64,000 bases of DNA from Magnetovibrio sp. (GCA_002690705.1 NZFO01000016.1:6135-70134); one strand, 5' to 3'. Shown: positions 29,042 to 38,937, numbered from the stretch's first letter. The notes: generated by a model from the sequence alone, not told the origin. Made by a program: numbers and translations.

Positions 29042-30025
29042 TTACAACTTAGTATGCGTCTCTAGCACTTTTCTGACTTGATTAATTTCACCCATATTAG
29101 ATGAATGCCACCTAAAAGAGGCTCCAGTTATAGGGTGTCTGAAGCCCAGCAAATATGCGTGGAGTAACTGACTTGAGACGGCCTTAATAGATTTAACTAA
29201 TATGTCCGGTGCTGATTTGGGTAATCGGCTCAGCTTACCCCCATAAATTCTGTCACCAATAATAGGGTGTCCAATAGACGCCATGTGCACTCTGATCTGA
29301 TGCGTGCGGCCAGTTTCTAAACGACATTCTACAAGCGCTGCGTTGGTGCCAAACGGACGCTGGGTGATATAGTGCGTAATTGCCATCTTGCCTCCGCGTT
29401 TTACTATCGCCATTTTCTTTCGGTTGACAAAGGATCGACCAATGTTTCCCTCTACTTTACCTCTCAGAGGAGCAGGCACTCCCCAAACTAACGTTTTGTA
29501 TGCCCGCACAATCTCGTGCCGCTCAAAAAGCTCCGAAAGACCTTGGTGCGCCTCGCTTGATTTTGCAGCAACGATTAAACCGCTGGTGTCTTTATCCAGA
29601 CGATGCACTATGCCCGGCCGAGTCACTCCTCCAATACCGGACAAAGTTCCTCTGCAATGATATAAAAGCGCATTCACCAATGTTCCGTGGCTATGACCGG
29701 GCGCAGGATGAACAACCATTCCGGTGGGTTTATCTATTACGATCAGATGTTCATCCTCAAAAACAACATCCAGTGGAATATCTTCAGCATACAGTATGGC
29801 GGGCGCTGGCGGCGGGACATGAATTTTGTAATTACAAGCTGCCCTTGCTTTCGATGCCGGGTCATTGATAGGGTGTCCTGACGAGTCAACCACACAACCC
29901 TTTGCTATCAAGTCCTGTATTCGACTCCTTGATAACGACGGCACGGCATCCGCTAACACGCGATCTAAACGTTGCCCGACCTTGTTTTCACCAGCGCGCA
30001 CGGTATATGTGACGTCATGCTTCAT
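29042..30025 (-). CDS. rluD: 23S rRNA pseudouridine synthase RluD
   Basis: 327-residue RluA-family synthase that modifies U1911/1915/1917 in helix 69 of 23S rRNA. The N-terminal S4 RNA-binding domain includes QRLDRVLADAVPSLSRSRIQDLI. The catalytic core shows DIPLDVVFEDEHLIVIDKPTGMVVHP, the catalytic Asp in HRLDKDTSGLIVAAK, and ECRLETGRTHQIRVHM. It is transcribed towards rpoH, in an order (rluD then rpoH) common in alphaproteobacteria. The small anchored-protein gene diverges from it 45 bases away. Confidence 0.94.
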   Translation of the reverse strand: MKHDVTYTVRAGENKVGQRLDRVLADAVPSLSRSRIQDLIAKGCVVDSSGHPINDPASKARAACNYKIHVPPPAPAILYAEDIPLDVVFEDEHLIVIDKPTGMVVHPAPGHSHGTLVNALLYHCRGTLSGIGGVTRPGIVHRLDKDTSGLIVAAKSSEAHQGLSELFERHEIVRAYKTLVWGVPAPLRGKVEGNIGRSFVNRKKMAIVKRGGKMAITHYITQRPFGTNAALVECRLETGRTHQIRVHMASIGHPIIGDRIYGGKLSRLPKSAPDILVKSIKAVSSQLLHAYLLGFRHPITGASFRWHSSNMGEINQVRKVLETHTKL

Positions 30026-30070
30026 TATTTGTGCCTAACCTAACTGACTGAAATAGACTGGACTAAATTC

Positions 30071-30415
30071 ATGCGCTGGCTCAAGTCCCTTATTATCATT
30101 CTCACATTTTTAATTGTCAGTGCACTTATGCTCATTGGGTATGGATTTTTTAAAAAGTCTCAAAATCCCAATTGGACACTGACTGATATTTTTCTCACCA
30201 CACCAAAAATTAAACAAAACAAACACGAGAATCCATCTACCAACCCATTTAATGACATTTTACTACAGCTCTCACCAGAATGTGTAATTGAAGATATTCA
30301 TCCGGATGACAACCGTGTTTATCTGACAATCGGCCCAATTGGACCGTGCCATCAGGTTGTAGTAATAGATATTGGAAACGGCGTTCATTTGGGGAGGATT
30401 CGCATCGACCAATGA
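30071..30415 (+). CDS. Small N-terminally anchored protein of unknown function
   Basis: 114 residues: one hydrophobic helix at about 5-26 (LIIILTFLIVSALMLIGYGF) followed by a polar linker and a small beta-rich domain with two cysteines (PECVIEDI, GPCHQVVVIDIGNG). The domain would face the periplasm. Similar-sized anchored proteins lie next to rluD in other alphaproteobacteria, but I cannot name the family with certainty. Its stop overlaps the JAMM peptidase start as ATGA, so the two are coupled. Confidence 0.65.
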   Translation: MRWLKSLIIILTFLIVSALMLIGYGFFKKSQNPNWTLTDIFLTTPKIKQNKHENPSTNPFNDILLQLSPECVIEDIHPDDNRVYLTIGPIGPCHQVVVIDIGNGVHLGRIRIDQ

Positions 30416-30861
30416 TCGAAATTAAACAATTCATATTTGATCAGGTCACTCTCGCCGCGGAGGATGCTTACCCTTTCGAATGCTGCGGTTTGTTAACAGG
30501 CTCTCGAAATAACAAACAACAAACACGGGTTATAAGAGCCGTGCCGAGCCCTAATGTAACCTGCGGGGATCCACGAGTCAGCTTTGAGATCGATCCTCAG
30601 ATCCGGTTTGATCTGATGCGCCAAATTTTCGGTTCGTCAAAAAATGAAAAAATAATTGGTCATTACCATTCCCACCCCGATCGTCCACCCCTCCCATCGG
30701 CGCGTGATTTAGCTATGGCCTATGAACCAGAACTGATATGGTTTATTATCGGGGTCAGCTATGGAGAGACCGTTGCAACTGCCGCTCACCTTTTGAACTC
30801 AACAGGCATCGCTTTTACCGAATTAAAAATCGTTATCTCAGAACAAAAAAAACTGGAGTAA
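30412..30861 (+). CDS. JAMM/MPN+ metallopeptidase (M67 family)
   Basis: 149-residue stand-alone JAMM protease domain. The zinc site is complete: catalytic Glu in YPFECCGLLTG and the H-x-H-x7-S-x2-D motif in HYHSHPDRPPLPSARD. Bacterial members cleave isopeptide or peptide bonds after small ubiquitin-like carriers, for example in CysO- or ThiS-like pathways. No ThiS/MoaD-like or E1-like gene is visible nearby, so its substrate is unknown. The start is the ATG overlapping the upstream stop. The threonine aldolase-like gene follows after 5 bases. Confidence 0.88.
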   Translation: MIEIKQFIFDQVTLAAEDAYPFECCGLLTGSRNNKQQTRVIRAVPSPNVTCGDPRVSFEIDPQIRFDLMRQIFGSSKNEKIIGHYHSHPDRPPLPSARDLAMAYEPELIWFIIGVSYGETVATAAHLLNSTGIAFTELKIVISEQKKLE

Positions 30862-30866
30862 ACCCT

Positions 30867-31907
30867 GTGAATTTTGCCAGCGACAACGTAACGGGGGCCG
30901 CCCCAGAAATATTGCAATCTTTGCTTATTGCTAATGAGGGAGATACTCCCGGGTACGGAGGGGATGAGCTAACCTTGTCAGTGAAATCCCGCTTACAGGA
31001 AACATTTGAGACTGAAGCTGAAATTTTTCTCGTAGCTACTGGCACCGCTGCAAATGCACTAGCCATTTCCGCCATAACACCGTCCCACGGCTCCGTTCTG
31101 TGCCATTGGACATCTCACATTTATGAGGATGAATGTGGCGCCCCTGAATTTTTCTCTGGCGGCGCACGCCTAATACCCGTGGACGGGTTGCGGGGGAAAA
31201 TGTGTCCGATCGACCTTACGCAAAAAGCTGCGAACGGCAGGGGAGATGTACATATGCTTCAGCCATCAGCCGCATCTGTTACTCAGGCATCAGAAATGGG
31301 CACGATCCACTCACCTAAGGAACTCTCAACGTTATCTAACGTATGTCGTGAGAATGGCCTGCGTTTGCACATGGACGGCGCACGTTTCGCCAATGCTCTT
31401 GTTGAGCAGAGTTGGACCCCCGCTGAAATGAGTTGGAAAGCTGGTGTTGACATCCTCTCGTTCGGGGCAACAAAGAACGGGGCCCTTGGGTGTGAGGCTG
31501 TTATAATATTTGACCCTGCCTTAGCGGATGAATTTGCCTTCAAGCGAAAACGTACCGGGCATTTATTTTCAAAAATGCGTTTGCTTGCTGCGCAAATGTC
31601 AGCATATCTCGAGAATGACCTTTGGCTTAATAACGCTAGGCATGCCAATGCCATGGCCCAACGACTATATAAAGGACTGAAGGAAATCCCCGGTGTTGAT
31701 TTTCCTTACCCTGTGGAGGCTAACATGCTTTTTCCGCGTTTGCCCGATGGAATGGCGCAAGAGCTTAAAACTCAGGGCTTCGTGTTTTACGATAACCGTT
31801 GGGACCCGGGTATTTGTCGGTTAGTTACGGCTTTCAACACGAAAAAAAGTGCTGTAGATCAATTTATCTCGGCAGCCTCCTCGTTTTCTTCAAGCAAAAG
31901 AGGATAA
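30867..31907 (+). CDS. Threonine aldolase-like PLP enzyme
   Basis: 346-residue fold-type I PLP enzyme of the beta-eliminating lyase/threonine aldolase group, which cleaves L-threonine or allo-threonine to glycine and acetaldehyde. It begins NFASDNVTGAAPEI and has VATGTAANALAISAI (phosphate-binding turn), HMDGARFANAL (Asp for the pyridine nitrogen, Arg) and the Schiff-base Lys in LSFGATKNGALGCEAV. The GTG at 30867 is chosen because GGAG lies 8-11 bases before it; the longer frame overlaps the JAMM gene. Third gene of a tight three-gene run. Confidence 0.88.
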   Translation: MNFASDNVTGAAPEILQSLLIANEGDTPGYGGDELTLSVKSRLQETFETEAEIFLVATGTAANALAISAITPSHGSVLCHWTSHIYEDECGAPEFFSGGARLIPVDGLRGKMCPIDLTQKAANGRGDVHMLQPSAASVTQASEMGTIHSPKELSTLSNVCRENGLRLHMDGARFANALVEQSWTPAEMSWKAGVDILSFGATKNGALGCEAVIIFDPALADEFAFKRKRTGHLFSKMRLLAAQMSAYLENDLWLNNARHANAMAQRLYKGLKEIPGVDFPYPVEANMLFPRLPDGMAQELKTQGFVFYDNRWDPGICRLVTAFNTKKSAVDQFISAASSFSSSKRG

Positions 31908-32157
31908 CTTAAAAGGTACGCATCAGGTGGCACCAAAATATAGCTCCCAAAAAATCAAAGCGTCCACGAGATAGTCTCCAACGGCTCAAAAAATGCTTTT
32001 ACTAGCCGCTTTAATCTAATCAAAACATTGGAAGCACTACGCTGAATCGCAGAGGCAAATTTAGTGCGAACTCAAAATGCTTTTAAGCACGGACCAGCCC
32101 ATATATTTTAAGAAAACCGGTTTTATTTTGAAGATTTAAATAAAAGGAGATTAACCC

Positions 32158-33375
32158 ATGCCCGGCCCGCTACAAGGCATACGCGTTTTTGATTTTACCC
32201 GGGTCCTAGCGGGCCCATCTTGCACACAAATGCTCGCAGACTTAGGTGCCGACGTAATCAAGATAGAGCGCCCCGGTTCTGGCGATGACACCCGCAAATT
32301 TGCACCACCTTACATAAAAAAGACTGATGGTACTAACACAAGCGAAAGCGCCTATTTTTGTGCCGCCAACCGAAACAAGCGATCCGTAACATTGGACATT
32401 TCAAAGTTGTCAGGACAAAAGCTGGCAAAAAGAATGATCTCGAAGTCTCAGGTCTTAGTCGAAAACTTTAAAACTAATGGCTTGGCGCAATACGGGCTGG
32501 GTTACGACGACTTAAAAGATGAATTTCCTAATCTAATTTACTGCTCAATCACTGGCTTTGGACAATTCGGACCCTACGCCTCTCGCCCCGGATACGATGT
32601 TTTAATTCAAGCCATGAGCGGCATTATGAGCCTTAACGGTGAGCCTGAGGGCTCACCGATGAAATCCGCTATCCCCGTCGCTGATCTCATGGCGGGTATG
32701 TACGCAGGTGTCGCAATTAACGCAGCTCTTCGCCATCAGGCACTAACGGGCGAAGGGCAGCACATTGACATAGGAATGCTCGACGTAATGGTAGCCTTCT
32801 CATCCATTCAAGGTATGAATTACCTTACAACTGGTAAAGTACCTCCGCGTTTAGGTAACGCACATCCAAATATTGTTCCTTATCAAGCGTTCAAAACGTC
32901 TAATGGAGATATTATTTTAGCGATAGGTAACGATAGTCAATTCAAGCGCTTTTGCGAAGTCGCCGACCGACCAGAACTTGCCGAGGACGTGCGCTTTGCA
33001 ACCAATAGCGAGCGACTCGCACATCGTGAGGTATTAATTCCACACGTTCAGGCCATTATTGACAAGAAAACAACAGAATTCTGGGTCGAAACGATGGAGG
33101 CCAACTCTATTAGTTGCGGGCCTATCAATGATCTTAAACAAGTTTTTGCAGATAACCACATCGTTGCACGTGGCATGAAAATTGATATCGAATACCCCGA
33201 GACCGGCTGCGAGAAAATAACGTTAATTAATAGCCCAATCAAAATGAGCAGGACTCCAACGGAAACAAACCGACCACCGCCCACATTGGGACAGCATACA
33301 GAGGAGGTGCTTCGTGAATTAGCAGATGTCAATTCGGAAGACATACTGGCCTTACAAGCAGAAAATGTTATTTGA
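32158..33375 (+). CDS. CaiB/BaiF-type CoA-transferase
   Basis: 405-residue class III CoA-transferase (formyl-CoA:oxalate/carnitine type), which moves CoA between carboxylic acids. Visible are GIRVFDFTRVLAGPSCTQMLADLGADVIKIE at the N terminus, AANRNKRSVTLDI, and the catalytic aspartate region IPVADLMAGMYAGVAINAAL, followed by TGEGQHIDIGMLD. A clear AAGGAG site lies 7-12 bases before the ATG. Substrate cannot be inferred. The last 8 bases overlap the convergent SGNH gene. Confidence 0.9.
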   Translation: MPGPLQGIRVFDFTRVLAGPSCTQMLADLGADVIKIERPGSGDDTRKFAPPYIKKTDGTNTSESAYFCAANRNKRSVTLDISKLSGQKLAKRMISKSQVLVENFKTNGLAQYGLGYDDLKDEFPNLIYCSITGFGQFGPYASRPGYDVLIQAMSGIMSLNGEPEGSPMKSAIPVADLMAGMYAGVAINAALRHQALTGEGQHIDIGMLDVMVAFSSIQGMNYLTTGKVPPRLGNAHPNIVPYQAFKTSNGDIILAIGNDSQFKRFCEVADRPELAEDVRFATNSERLAHREVLIPHVQAIIDKKTTEFWVETMEANSISCGPINDLKQVFADNHIVARGMKIDIEYPETGCEKITLINSPIKMSRTPTETNRPPPTLGQHTEEVLRELADVNSEDILALQAENVI

Positions 33376-34648
33376 GTGCTCTCTTTGGGTTCTTTTGGGA
33401 AGTAATGTCTTTAAGTAATGCTTTGGCTATTATTTGAGCGCCAGCAGGGTTATAATGTCCATCGAACAAAAAAGTATGCTCGCCGCGCTTAGTCGTTCTC
33501 AAAACCTCAAAGCGATTGACACATTTTAAATTTAGGTTTTCACAAAACGGAGTTGCCACAAACCCTAAATAGTCTCTCGCAGGAAAAGCAGTTCCACCTC
33601 TGGAGTACGAAACATATAATTCATCAACAAAAAATAAACGGCTTGGAAGAAGCTGAACCCACAACTCAGCTCCACGGTGTCCAATAATTTCACTTAATGC
33701 GGCGATCACTGAGAAATTATTTTTAAACGAGTTAGGGTTTACCTTTTTCTGAAAAGCATTTGGGTCACGAAACCTGTAATATAGTAACTTCATTTTAAAC
33801 AAAGCTGCTCGAAACGCCGCAGAGGTAAAGATCATTGTGTCCAAAAAAATTTTAAAGTTATCAAACGAAGGGACGAAAATACCGTAGTCTCTGTATACCT
33901 GATATCGCCAGGTAGGTATATTTAGATATGTCGCTGGTTGGGTGATCTGCGTCTTTAATTTCTTTATTTTAGAGTTTTCTGGAACATCTTCGGAGCTCTC
34001 CACGTTAGTTATTTGTTTAAAATCCTTGTTTCCACTCAAAGAATTCTCTATGCGCGCTTTTTCAATAACGCTACTGACAAAATCTTCGCTCGCATAAAAC
34101 GTGGCTAAGTCATTCCAAGTCATAGAGAGAATGACTATGTCCCCTTTTACCACAATATCTGCAACTTGGCGGTATCCACGCTCCCAATATTGATCAACTT
34201 GCGTGCCGGGTACTGCGAGATTGTATATAGCGGTGGCCTCGCCACTATCATTTAGTTCACATTGTAATTTGTTCGCCCAAGTATCCGCGTCTGATAAGCC
34301 CCAACCAAAAGTTTGACTATCGCCAATTAAAAATACTCGACGAGCGCTTTTCTCTGTATCCTTACGACACGGGACCCACCGATCTCCCATATCAGTGATC
34401 CGTACGCGTGAACCAGAGAAATCTATGCGGTTGTCAAACACTCCCTCGAACCCCGGGTAGCCCGACCAAAACCCCCGTGAGTCAAACACAAAGGCCCGAG
34501 GGTTCAGAGCATAGGGTTTTGGCATATCATAAATAAGCCGCGCCGCTACCTCTATAATTATGCAGCCAATAAATACAGAAAACAGTAAAAGAATTAAATT
34601 TTTCAAGCCAATACCTGTCCGCCGCTGAATGAAACTATCCAAACCCAT
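33368..34648 (-). CDS. Membrane-anchored SGNH-hydrolase-like protein
   Basis: 426 residues. One N-terminal helix (about 15-35, LILLLFSVFIGCIIIEVAA) anchors a large extracytoplasmic domain with SGNH motifs: block I FLIGDSQTFGWG with the candidate nucleophile Ser, block III-like SMTWND, and the C-terminal DGHYNPAGAQ carrying the Asp/His pair. This resembles AlgJ/AlgX-like O-acetyltransferases or lipases acting on envelope polysaccharides, but no glycan cluster adjoins it directly. The start ATG follows no strong ribosome-binding site. Convergent overlap with the CoA-transferase. Confidence 0.78.
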   Translation of the reverse strand: MGLDSFIQRRTGIGLKNLILLLFSVFIGCIIIEVAARLIYDMPKPYALNPRAFVFDSRGFWSGYPGFEGVFDNRIDFSGSRVRITDMGDRWVPCRKDTEKSARRVFLIGDSQTFGWGLSDADTWANKLQCELNDSGEATAIYNLAVPGTQVDQYWERGYRQVADIVVKGDIVILSMTWNDLATFYASEDFVSSVIEKARIENSLSGNKDFKQITNVESSEDVPENSKIKKLKTQITQPATYLNIPTWRYQVYRDYGIFVPSFDNFKIFLDTMIFTSAAFRAALFKMKLLYYRFRDPNAFQKKVNPNSFKNNFSVIAALSEIIGHRGAELWVQLLPSRLFFVDELYVSYSRGGTAFPARDYLGFVATPFCENLNLKCVNRFEVLRTTKRGEHTFLFDGHYNPAGAQIIAKALLKDITSQKNPKRALK

Positions 34649-34802
34649 CTAAAAACAGACAAAATTTAAAACAAAAGTAATTTCTGACGCGATGTCAAAG
34701 ATTTCTGATTGGATTAGTTGTAATTGGCTCAGTTTAGGCGCAAATTCTATTATCGCAACGGCACGCTGGGAACGGGCCTAAACTCAGGTTACTAGGGAGG
34801 GA

Positions 34803-35915
34803 ATGATGGAGACACAAGCTGCCGTCGCTTTTAGAGCCGGAGAACCACTAAGTATTGAAACTGTTCATTTAGAAGGGCCGCGCACGGGCGAAGTGTTAAT
34901 CGAAGTTAAAGCTACTGGTATCTGCCACACGGATGAATTTACGCGCTCTGGTGACGATCCGGAAGGCGTCTTTCCTGCGATCCTAGGACATGAGGGAGCA
35001 GGGGTAGTTGTTGAGACGGGCCCAAATGTAACCTCGGTAGTTCCAGGCGATCACGTGATCCCACTTTATACCCCGGAGTGCCGTCAATGTAGTTACTGCA
35101 CATCAGGTCGCACTAACTTGTGTCAAGCTATTCGGGAAACGCAGGGTCAAGGTTTGATGCCTGACGGCTCGTCGCGCTTCTCACTCAACGGAGAGAAAAT
35201 CCACCATTATATGGGGTGCTCAACATTTTCAAATTACACAGTGTTGCCGGAGATCGCCCTAGCAAAGGTCCGTCCAGATGCACCGTTCGATAAAATTTGC
35301 TACATTGGCTGCGGCGTCACTACCGGAGTTGGCGCAGTGATCTACACGGCGAAGGTTCAACCCGGCGATAATGTCATAGTGTTCGGCTTGGGTGGCATCG
35401 GGCTCAATGTTATTCAAGGAGCGCGACTCGTCGGAGCAGATAAAATCATCGGTGTTGATCTTAATAACAGCCGTAAATCAATAGCTGAAAAATTTGGGAT
35501 GACAGACTTTGTTAATCCTAAAGAGGTGGAGGAAGATTTAGTACCCTATCTTGTAGACCTTACCAACGGAGGTGCAGACCATTCCTTTGAGTGCATCGGC
35601 AACACAACAACTATGCGTCAGGCACTGGAATGCTGCCACAAAGGTTGGGGGGAAAGTACTATTATCGGTGTAGCGGGAGCTGGCCAAGAAATATCTACAC
35701 GCCCATTCCAATTGGTGACAGGTCGCGTCTGGCGTGGTACGGCGTTTGGCGGAGCCAAGGGTCGCACCGACGTGCCAAAGATCGTTGACTGGTATATGGA
35801 CGGCAAGATCAATATTGACGATTTAATTACACACACCCTGCCACTGGCAGAGATCAACAATGCATTCGATCTAATGCACACGGGCGAGAGCATAAGATCC
35901 GTGGTGGTTTACTAG
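34803..35915 (+). CDS. frmA: S-(hydroxymethyl)glutathione dehydrogenase, class III ADH
   Basis: 370-residue zinc-dependent alcohol dehydrogenase that oxidises S-hydroxymethylglutathione (formaldehyde plus glutathione) to S-formylglutathione with NAD. The catalytic zinc site is in [13 protein letters not shown] and LGHEGAG. The structural zinc cysteines are in [17 protein letters not shown]. The cofactor motif is [24 protein letters not shown] precedes the ATG. The hydrolase for its product is 5 bases downstream, so this is a complete formaldehyde detoxification operon. Confidence 0.95.
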   Translation: MMETQAAVAFRAGEPLSIETVHLEGPRTGEVLIEVKATGICHTDEFTRSGDDPEGVFPAILGHEGAGVVVETGPNVTSVVPGDHVIPLYTPECRQCSYCTSGRTNLCQAIRETQGQGLMPDGSSRFSLNGEKIHHYMGCSTFSNYTVLPEIALAKVRPDAPFDKICYIGCGVTTGVGAVIYTAKVQPGDNVIVFGLGGIGLNVIQGARLVGADKIIGVDLNNSRKSIAEKFGMTDFVNPKEVEEDLVPYLVDLTNGGADHSFECIGNTTTMRQALECCHKGWGESTIIGVAGAGQEISTRPFQLVTGRVWRGTAFGGAKGRTDVPKIVDWYMDGKINIDDLITHTLPLAEINNAFDLMHTGESIRSVVVY

Positions 35916-35920
35916 TCCTC

Positions 35921-36766
35921 ATGCCATTTACTACAGTCAGCGAACAAAAGATATATGGTGGAACACAGGGCGTTTATCGCCATACCTCCCGAGAGACATC
36001 TTGCGAGATGGAATTGAGCGTATTTATGCCCTTGAAAGACACCAATGATCGAGTTCCGGTAGTTTATTACCTCTCTGGATTAACCTGTACACAAGAAAAT
36101 GTGACGACAAAGAGCGGTTTTCAACGCTTCGCCGCCCAGCATAAAATAGCCGTTGTTTGCCCAGATACTAGTCCGCGTGGTGCGGGTTACAGCGGCGAAG
36201 ATGACTCTTATGATTTTGGTTCGGGTGCGGGGTTTTATGTCGACGCTACTGTAGCCCCTTGGTCTGGGATGTACCGTATGTATAGTTACGTGACGAGCGA
36301 ACTTCCCATATTAATTGCGAGCCACTTCCCCATAGATAACGAACGGGCCGGCATCTTCGGTCATTCAATGGGTGGTCACGGCGCGTTAACGATCGCTTTG
36401 AAAAATCCTTCCCATTATAAAACCGTATCTGCATTCGCTCCAATTGTTGCCCCCATGCAGTGTCCGTGGGGTAAAAAAGCGCTTACCGGATACTTGGGAC
36501 CTGACCAACAAACATGGATACACTATGATGCCACAGAACTCGTAAATTTGGGTAAAAAAGTACATGGGAAAATCCTTATTGACCAAGGTAGTGCTGATAC
36601 TTTTCTCAAAGAACAGTTAAAACCGGACCTGTTTGTTGAAGCTTGTCGTGCAAGTGGGCAGCCGGTGGAACTGCGTATACATGACGGCTATGACCACAGC
36701 TATTATCTTATGGCAACATTCATGGAAGACCATATTCGACATCATGCACTGGCTTTGAATTTCTAA
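35921..36766 (+). CDS. fghA: S-formylglutathione hydrolase
   Basis: 281-residue alpha/beta-hydrolase of the esterase D family, which splits S-formylglutathione into formate and glutathione. The nucleophile is in FGHSMGGHGALTIAL, the catalytic Asp in DQGSADTFL and the His in DGYDHSYYLM. The oxyanion region YYLSGLTCTQEN and CPDTSPRGAG are typical. It is cotranscribed with the dehydrogenase. An inverted repeat followed by ATTTTTT lies just downstream. Confidence 0.95.
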   Translation: MPFTTVSEQKIYGGTQGVYRHTSRETSCEMELSVFMPLKDTNDRVPVVYYLSGLTCTQENVTTKSGFQRFAAQHKIAVVCPDTSPRGAGYSGEDDSYDFGSGAGFYVDATVAPWSGMYRMYSYVTSELPILIASHFPIDNERAGIFGHSMGGHGALTIALKNPSHYKTVSAFAPIVAPMQCPWGKKALTGYLGPDQQTWIHYDATELVNLGKKVHGKILIDQGSADTFLKEQLKPDLFVEACRASGQPVELRIHDGYDHSYYLMATFMEDHIRHHALALNF

Positions 36767-36769
36767 GAA

Positions 36770-36831
36770 GGCATGGCCCGCTCGAAAATCATTATTGACC
36801 CGCGCAGTTGATTGAACCCATGCCATTTTTT
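36770..36831 (+). terminator. Possible terminator after fghA
   Basis: GGCATGG at 36770-36776 and CCATGCC at 36818-36824 are perfect inverted repeats separated by 41 bases and followed by A then six T. The loop is long for an intrinsic terminator, so the call is tentative. Confidence 0.3.
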
Positions 36832-37551
36832 AATGCAGTACGTAAAATAAATATCTTCTCCCTGTCTGGGCCAGCGTGCCGGTCAAATCCCGTTTTGTGA
36901 ATAATAGTTGGGGCGAGGTTTCAAAATCAGTCTTAAAATGCTTTTAATGCCTGATCTATACCAACCAACCGTGGTTTTAAAAATCCAGTTATAGTCACAT
37001 CTGAACCTACCATCACGTCTTGTCTCGCTGAGGCACAAACCCCTCTCAACATGTTTTTTCAATAAGCGTTCATTACAGGTACCAAGCGATCTCAACAACT
37101 CCCTGGATACAACCCAGCCCCGCCTCCATTTTAATTTACTGCTAGTTTTCTAACTCCTCCCGTCCCGCCCTTGTGCTTGCCGATGAAAATATCTGGGTAA
37201 CTTTTTTAAGAATAACCCGATAAGTCAAATGCAACACGCCAACAAAATAAGTGCCAATTACCAAAAATCATCAGCGAGGCAAACGAGCTTTGAACAATAT
37301 ATATTTCTTGAACCGGCACACAGCTTTGCAAGAACTACAATAATTTTTTTATGTCTGATATAGAATATTAACGATAATTATCTAAAACTGGCCCCAATTT
37401 TGCTCGTTGAGTATTACACTCCGCAAAACGCAGGATTAGGGTTAATTTTTGCGAATTATTAAGTCATATATCAAAAATTCTGACTAATTTTTTAACATAT
37501 TGAATTAAATCAAAGATTAAGGTGACAAAAACACAGGGGGGATCTGGTGTT
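36832..37551. other. Long gap before amt, possible coding relics
   Basis: About 720 bases without a convincing gene. On the minus strand a stop-free stretch from about 37150 down to 36883 translates to coding-looking sequence (RRGWVVSRELLRS, LLKKHVERGLCLSETRRDG, CDYNWIFKTTVGWYR), but it lacks an ATG and a family match. A second short frame ends at 37142 with a hydrophobic segment (VIGTYFVGVLHLTYRVI). These may be remains of decayed genes. The amt promoter must lie in the last few hundred bases. Confidence 0.35.
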
Positions 37552-38859
37552 ATGAAAATTAATTTAAACTCTATTTCAATACCGTTGCTTGGCGTAGGGT
37601 TGCTGCTGATAGCGCCCGATCCAGCCTCAGCAACAGATACACTGGATGCAGCCAATACGGCATGGATTTTAACATCAACCGCTCTGGTACTATTTATGAC
37701 TCTGCCCGGCCTCGCTTTATTTTATGCCGGCCTGGTTCAAGCCAAAAATGTACTGTCTGTTATGATGCACTGCTTCACAATCGCGTGCATGGCATCAGTG
37801 TTATGGTTGGTTCTGCTATATAGCTTGGCATTTGATAACGGTGGCGCCATGAATGCTATTATTGGCGGACTGGGAAAGGTATTCATGAACGGTATAGGAT
37901 TTGAGTCTCTTACTGGTGACATTCCAGAATCCGTGTTTTTTATGTTTCAGATGACGTTCGCTATTATCACTCCAGCACTTATGGTCGGTGCTTATGTTGA
38001 ACGCATGCGCTTTTCAGCGGTGATAGTTTTCTCAACTCTTTGGCTAATTTTTATCTACGCACCTGTTTGCCATTGGGTATGGGGAGGTGGATGGCTGGCA
38101 AGCATGGGAGTCATGGATTTTGCCGGGGGTCTCGTCGTTCATGCAACGGCTGGAACTTCCGTTCTTATAGTTGTAAAAACTCTTGGTAATCGAAACGGCT
38201 TCCCAACAAATCTCCAGCCACCACATAGTCCCGGCCTAACAATGATCGGCGCAGCGATGCTGTGGGTTGGCTGGTTCGGTTTTAACGCAGGTAGTGCCCT
38301 TTCTGCAGATGGTAATGCAGGTATGGCAATGACCGTGACGCACATTTCTGCGGCTACTGCATCGCTGACCTGGGTTGTTATTGAATGGAAAACATTCGGC
38401 AAGCCATCCCTGATTGGCATTGTAACGGGAATGGTCGCGGGACTAGCTACAATCACGCCTGCTTCCGGATTCGTTGGCCCTATCGGAGGATTTTGTATCG
38501 GCCTGGCTGGGGGTATTGTCTGCTATTATGCTGTAAGCATTGTTAAAAATACCTTTTATATCGATGACTCTCTCGATGTTTTTGCCGTCCATGGTATCGG
38601 GGGAATTATAGGCACCTTGCTCGCAGCCATATTTGGCGTCGCGATTTTTGGCGGTGTTGGCCTTCCCGAAGGGACTACAATTTTAGGACAATTAGGCGTC
38701 CAAGCCACAGGCGCGGTCGCTATTGTCATTTGGTCAGCTTTTGCAAGTTACATTATCTTAAAATTTACTTCCTCACTCACAACGCTTCGCGCCAGCGATG
38801 ATGAAATCACGGAGGGGATGGATCTCGCCTACCACGGTGAGAAAGATTATAATTTCTAA
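37552..38859 (+). CDS. amt: Ammonium transporter
   Basis: 435-residue Amt/AmtB channel with an apparent N-terminal signal peptide (LLGVGLLLIAPDPASATD) and about eleven membrane helices. The pore twin histidines are in DFAGGLVVHATAG and FAVHGIGGIIGTLL, and the N-terminal PGLALFYAGLV is the family signature. The ATG at 37552 sits behind a G-rich site; a GTG 30 bases upstream is an alternative. No glnK lies next to it, although amt and glnK are usually paired. A strong hairpin ends the transcript. Confidence 0.94.
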   Translation: MKINLNSISIPLLGVGLLLIAPDPASATDTLDAANTAWILTSTALVLFMTLPGLALFYAGLVQAKNVLSVMMHCFTIACMASVLWLVLLYSLAFDNGGAMNAIIGGLGKVFMNGIGFESLTGDIPESVFFMFQMTFAIITPALMVGAYVERMRFSAVIVFSTLWLIFIYAPVCHWVWGGGWLASMGVMDFAGGLVVHATAGTSVLIVVKTLGNRNGFPTNLQPPHSPGLTMIGAAMLWVGWFGFNAGSALSADGNAGMAMTVTHISAATASLTWVVIEWKTFGKPSLIGIVTGMVAGLATITPASGFVGPIGGFCIGLAGGIVCYYAVSIVKNTFYIDDSLDVFAVHGIGGIIGTLLAAIFGVAIFGGVGLPEGTTILGQLGVQATGAVAIVIWSAFASYIILKFTSSLTTLRASDDEITEGMDLAYHGEKDYNF

Positions 38860-38883
38860 AATTTATTATGTGCATTTAAGACA

Positions 38884-38913
38884 GGAGGGCCCCCACTTTT
38901 GTGGAGGCCCTCC
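38884..38913. terminator. Strong hairpin between convergent amt and SDR genes
   Basis: Thirteen-base arms, 38884-38896 and 38901-38913, pair with a single C/A mismatch around a TTTT loop. The hairpin lies in the 78-base space between the converging stop codons of amt and the SDR gene, which fits a shared bidirectional terminator. No long T-tract follows in either direction. Confidence 0.75.
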
Positions 38914-38937
38914 CGGAAATTCAATCAAAAAATATTG

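Noticed and set aside
37314-37328. Sigma-54-like promoter upstream of amt (GGCAC ... TTTGC)
   Set aside because: The GG-to-GC spacing is one base longer than the strict sigma-54 requirement, and the site is more than 200 bases from the start codon.
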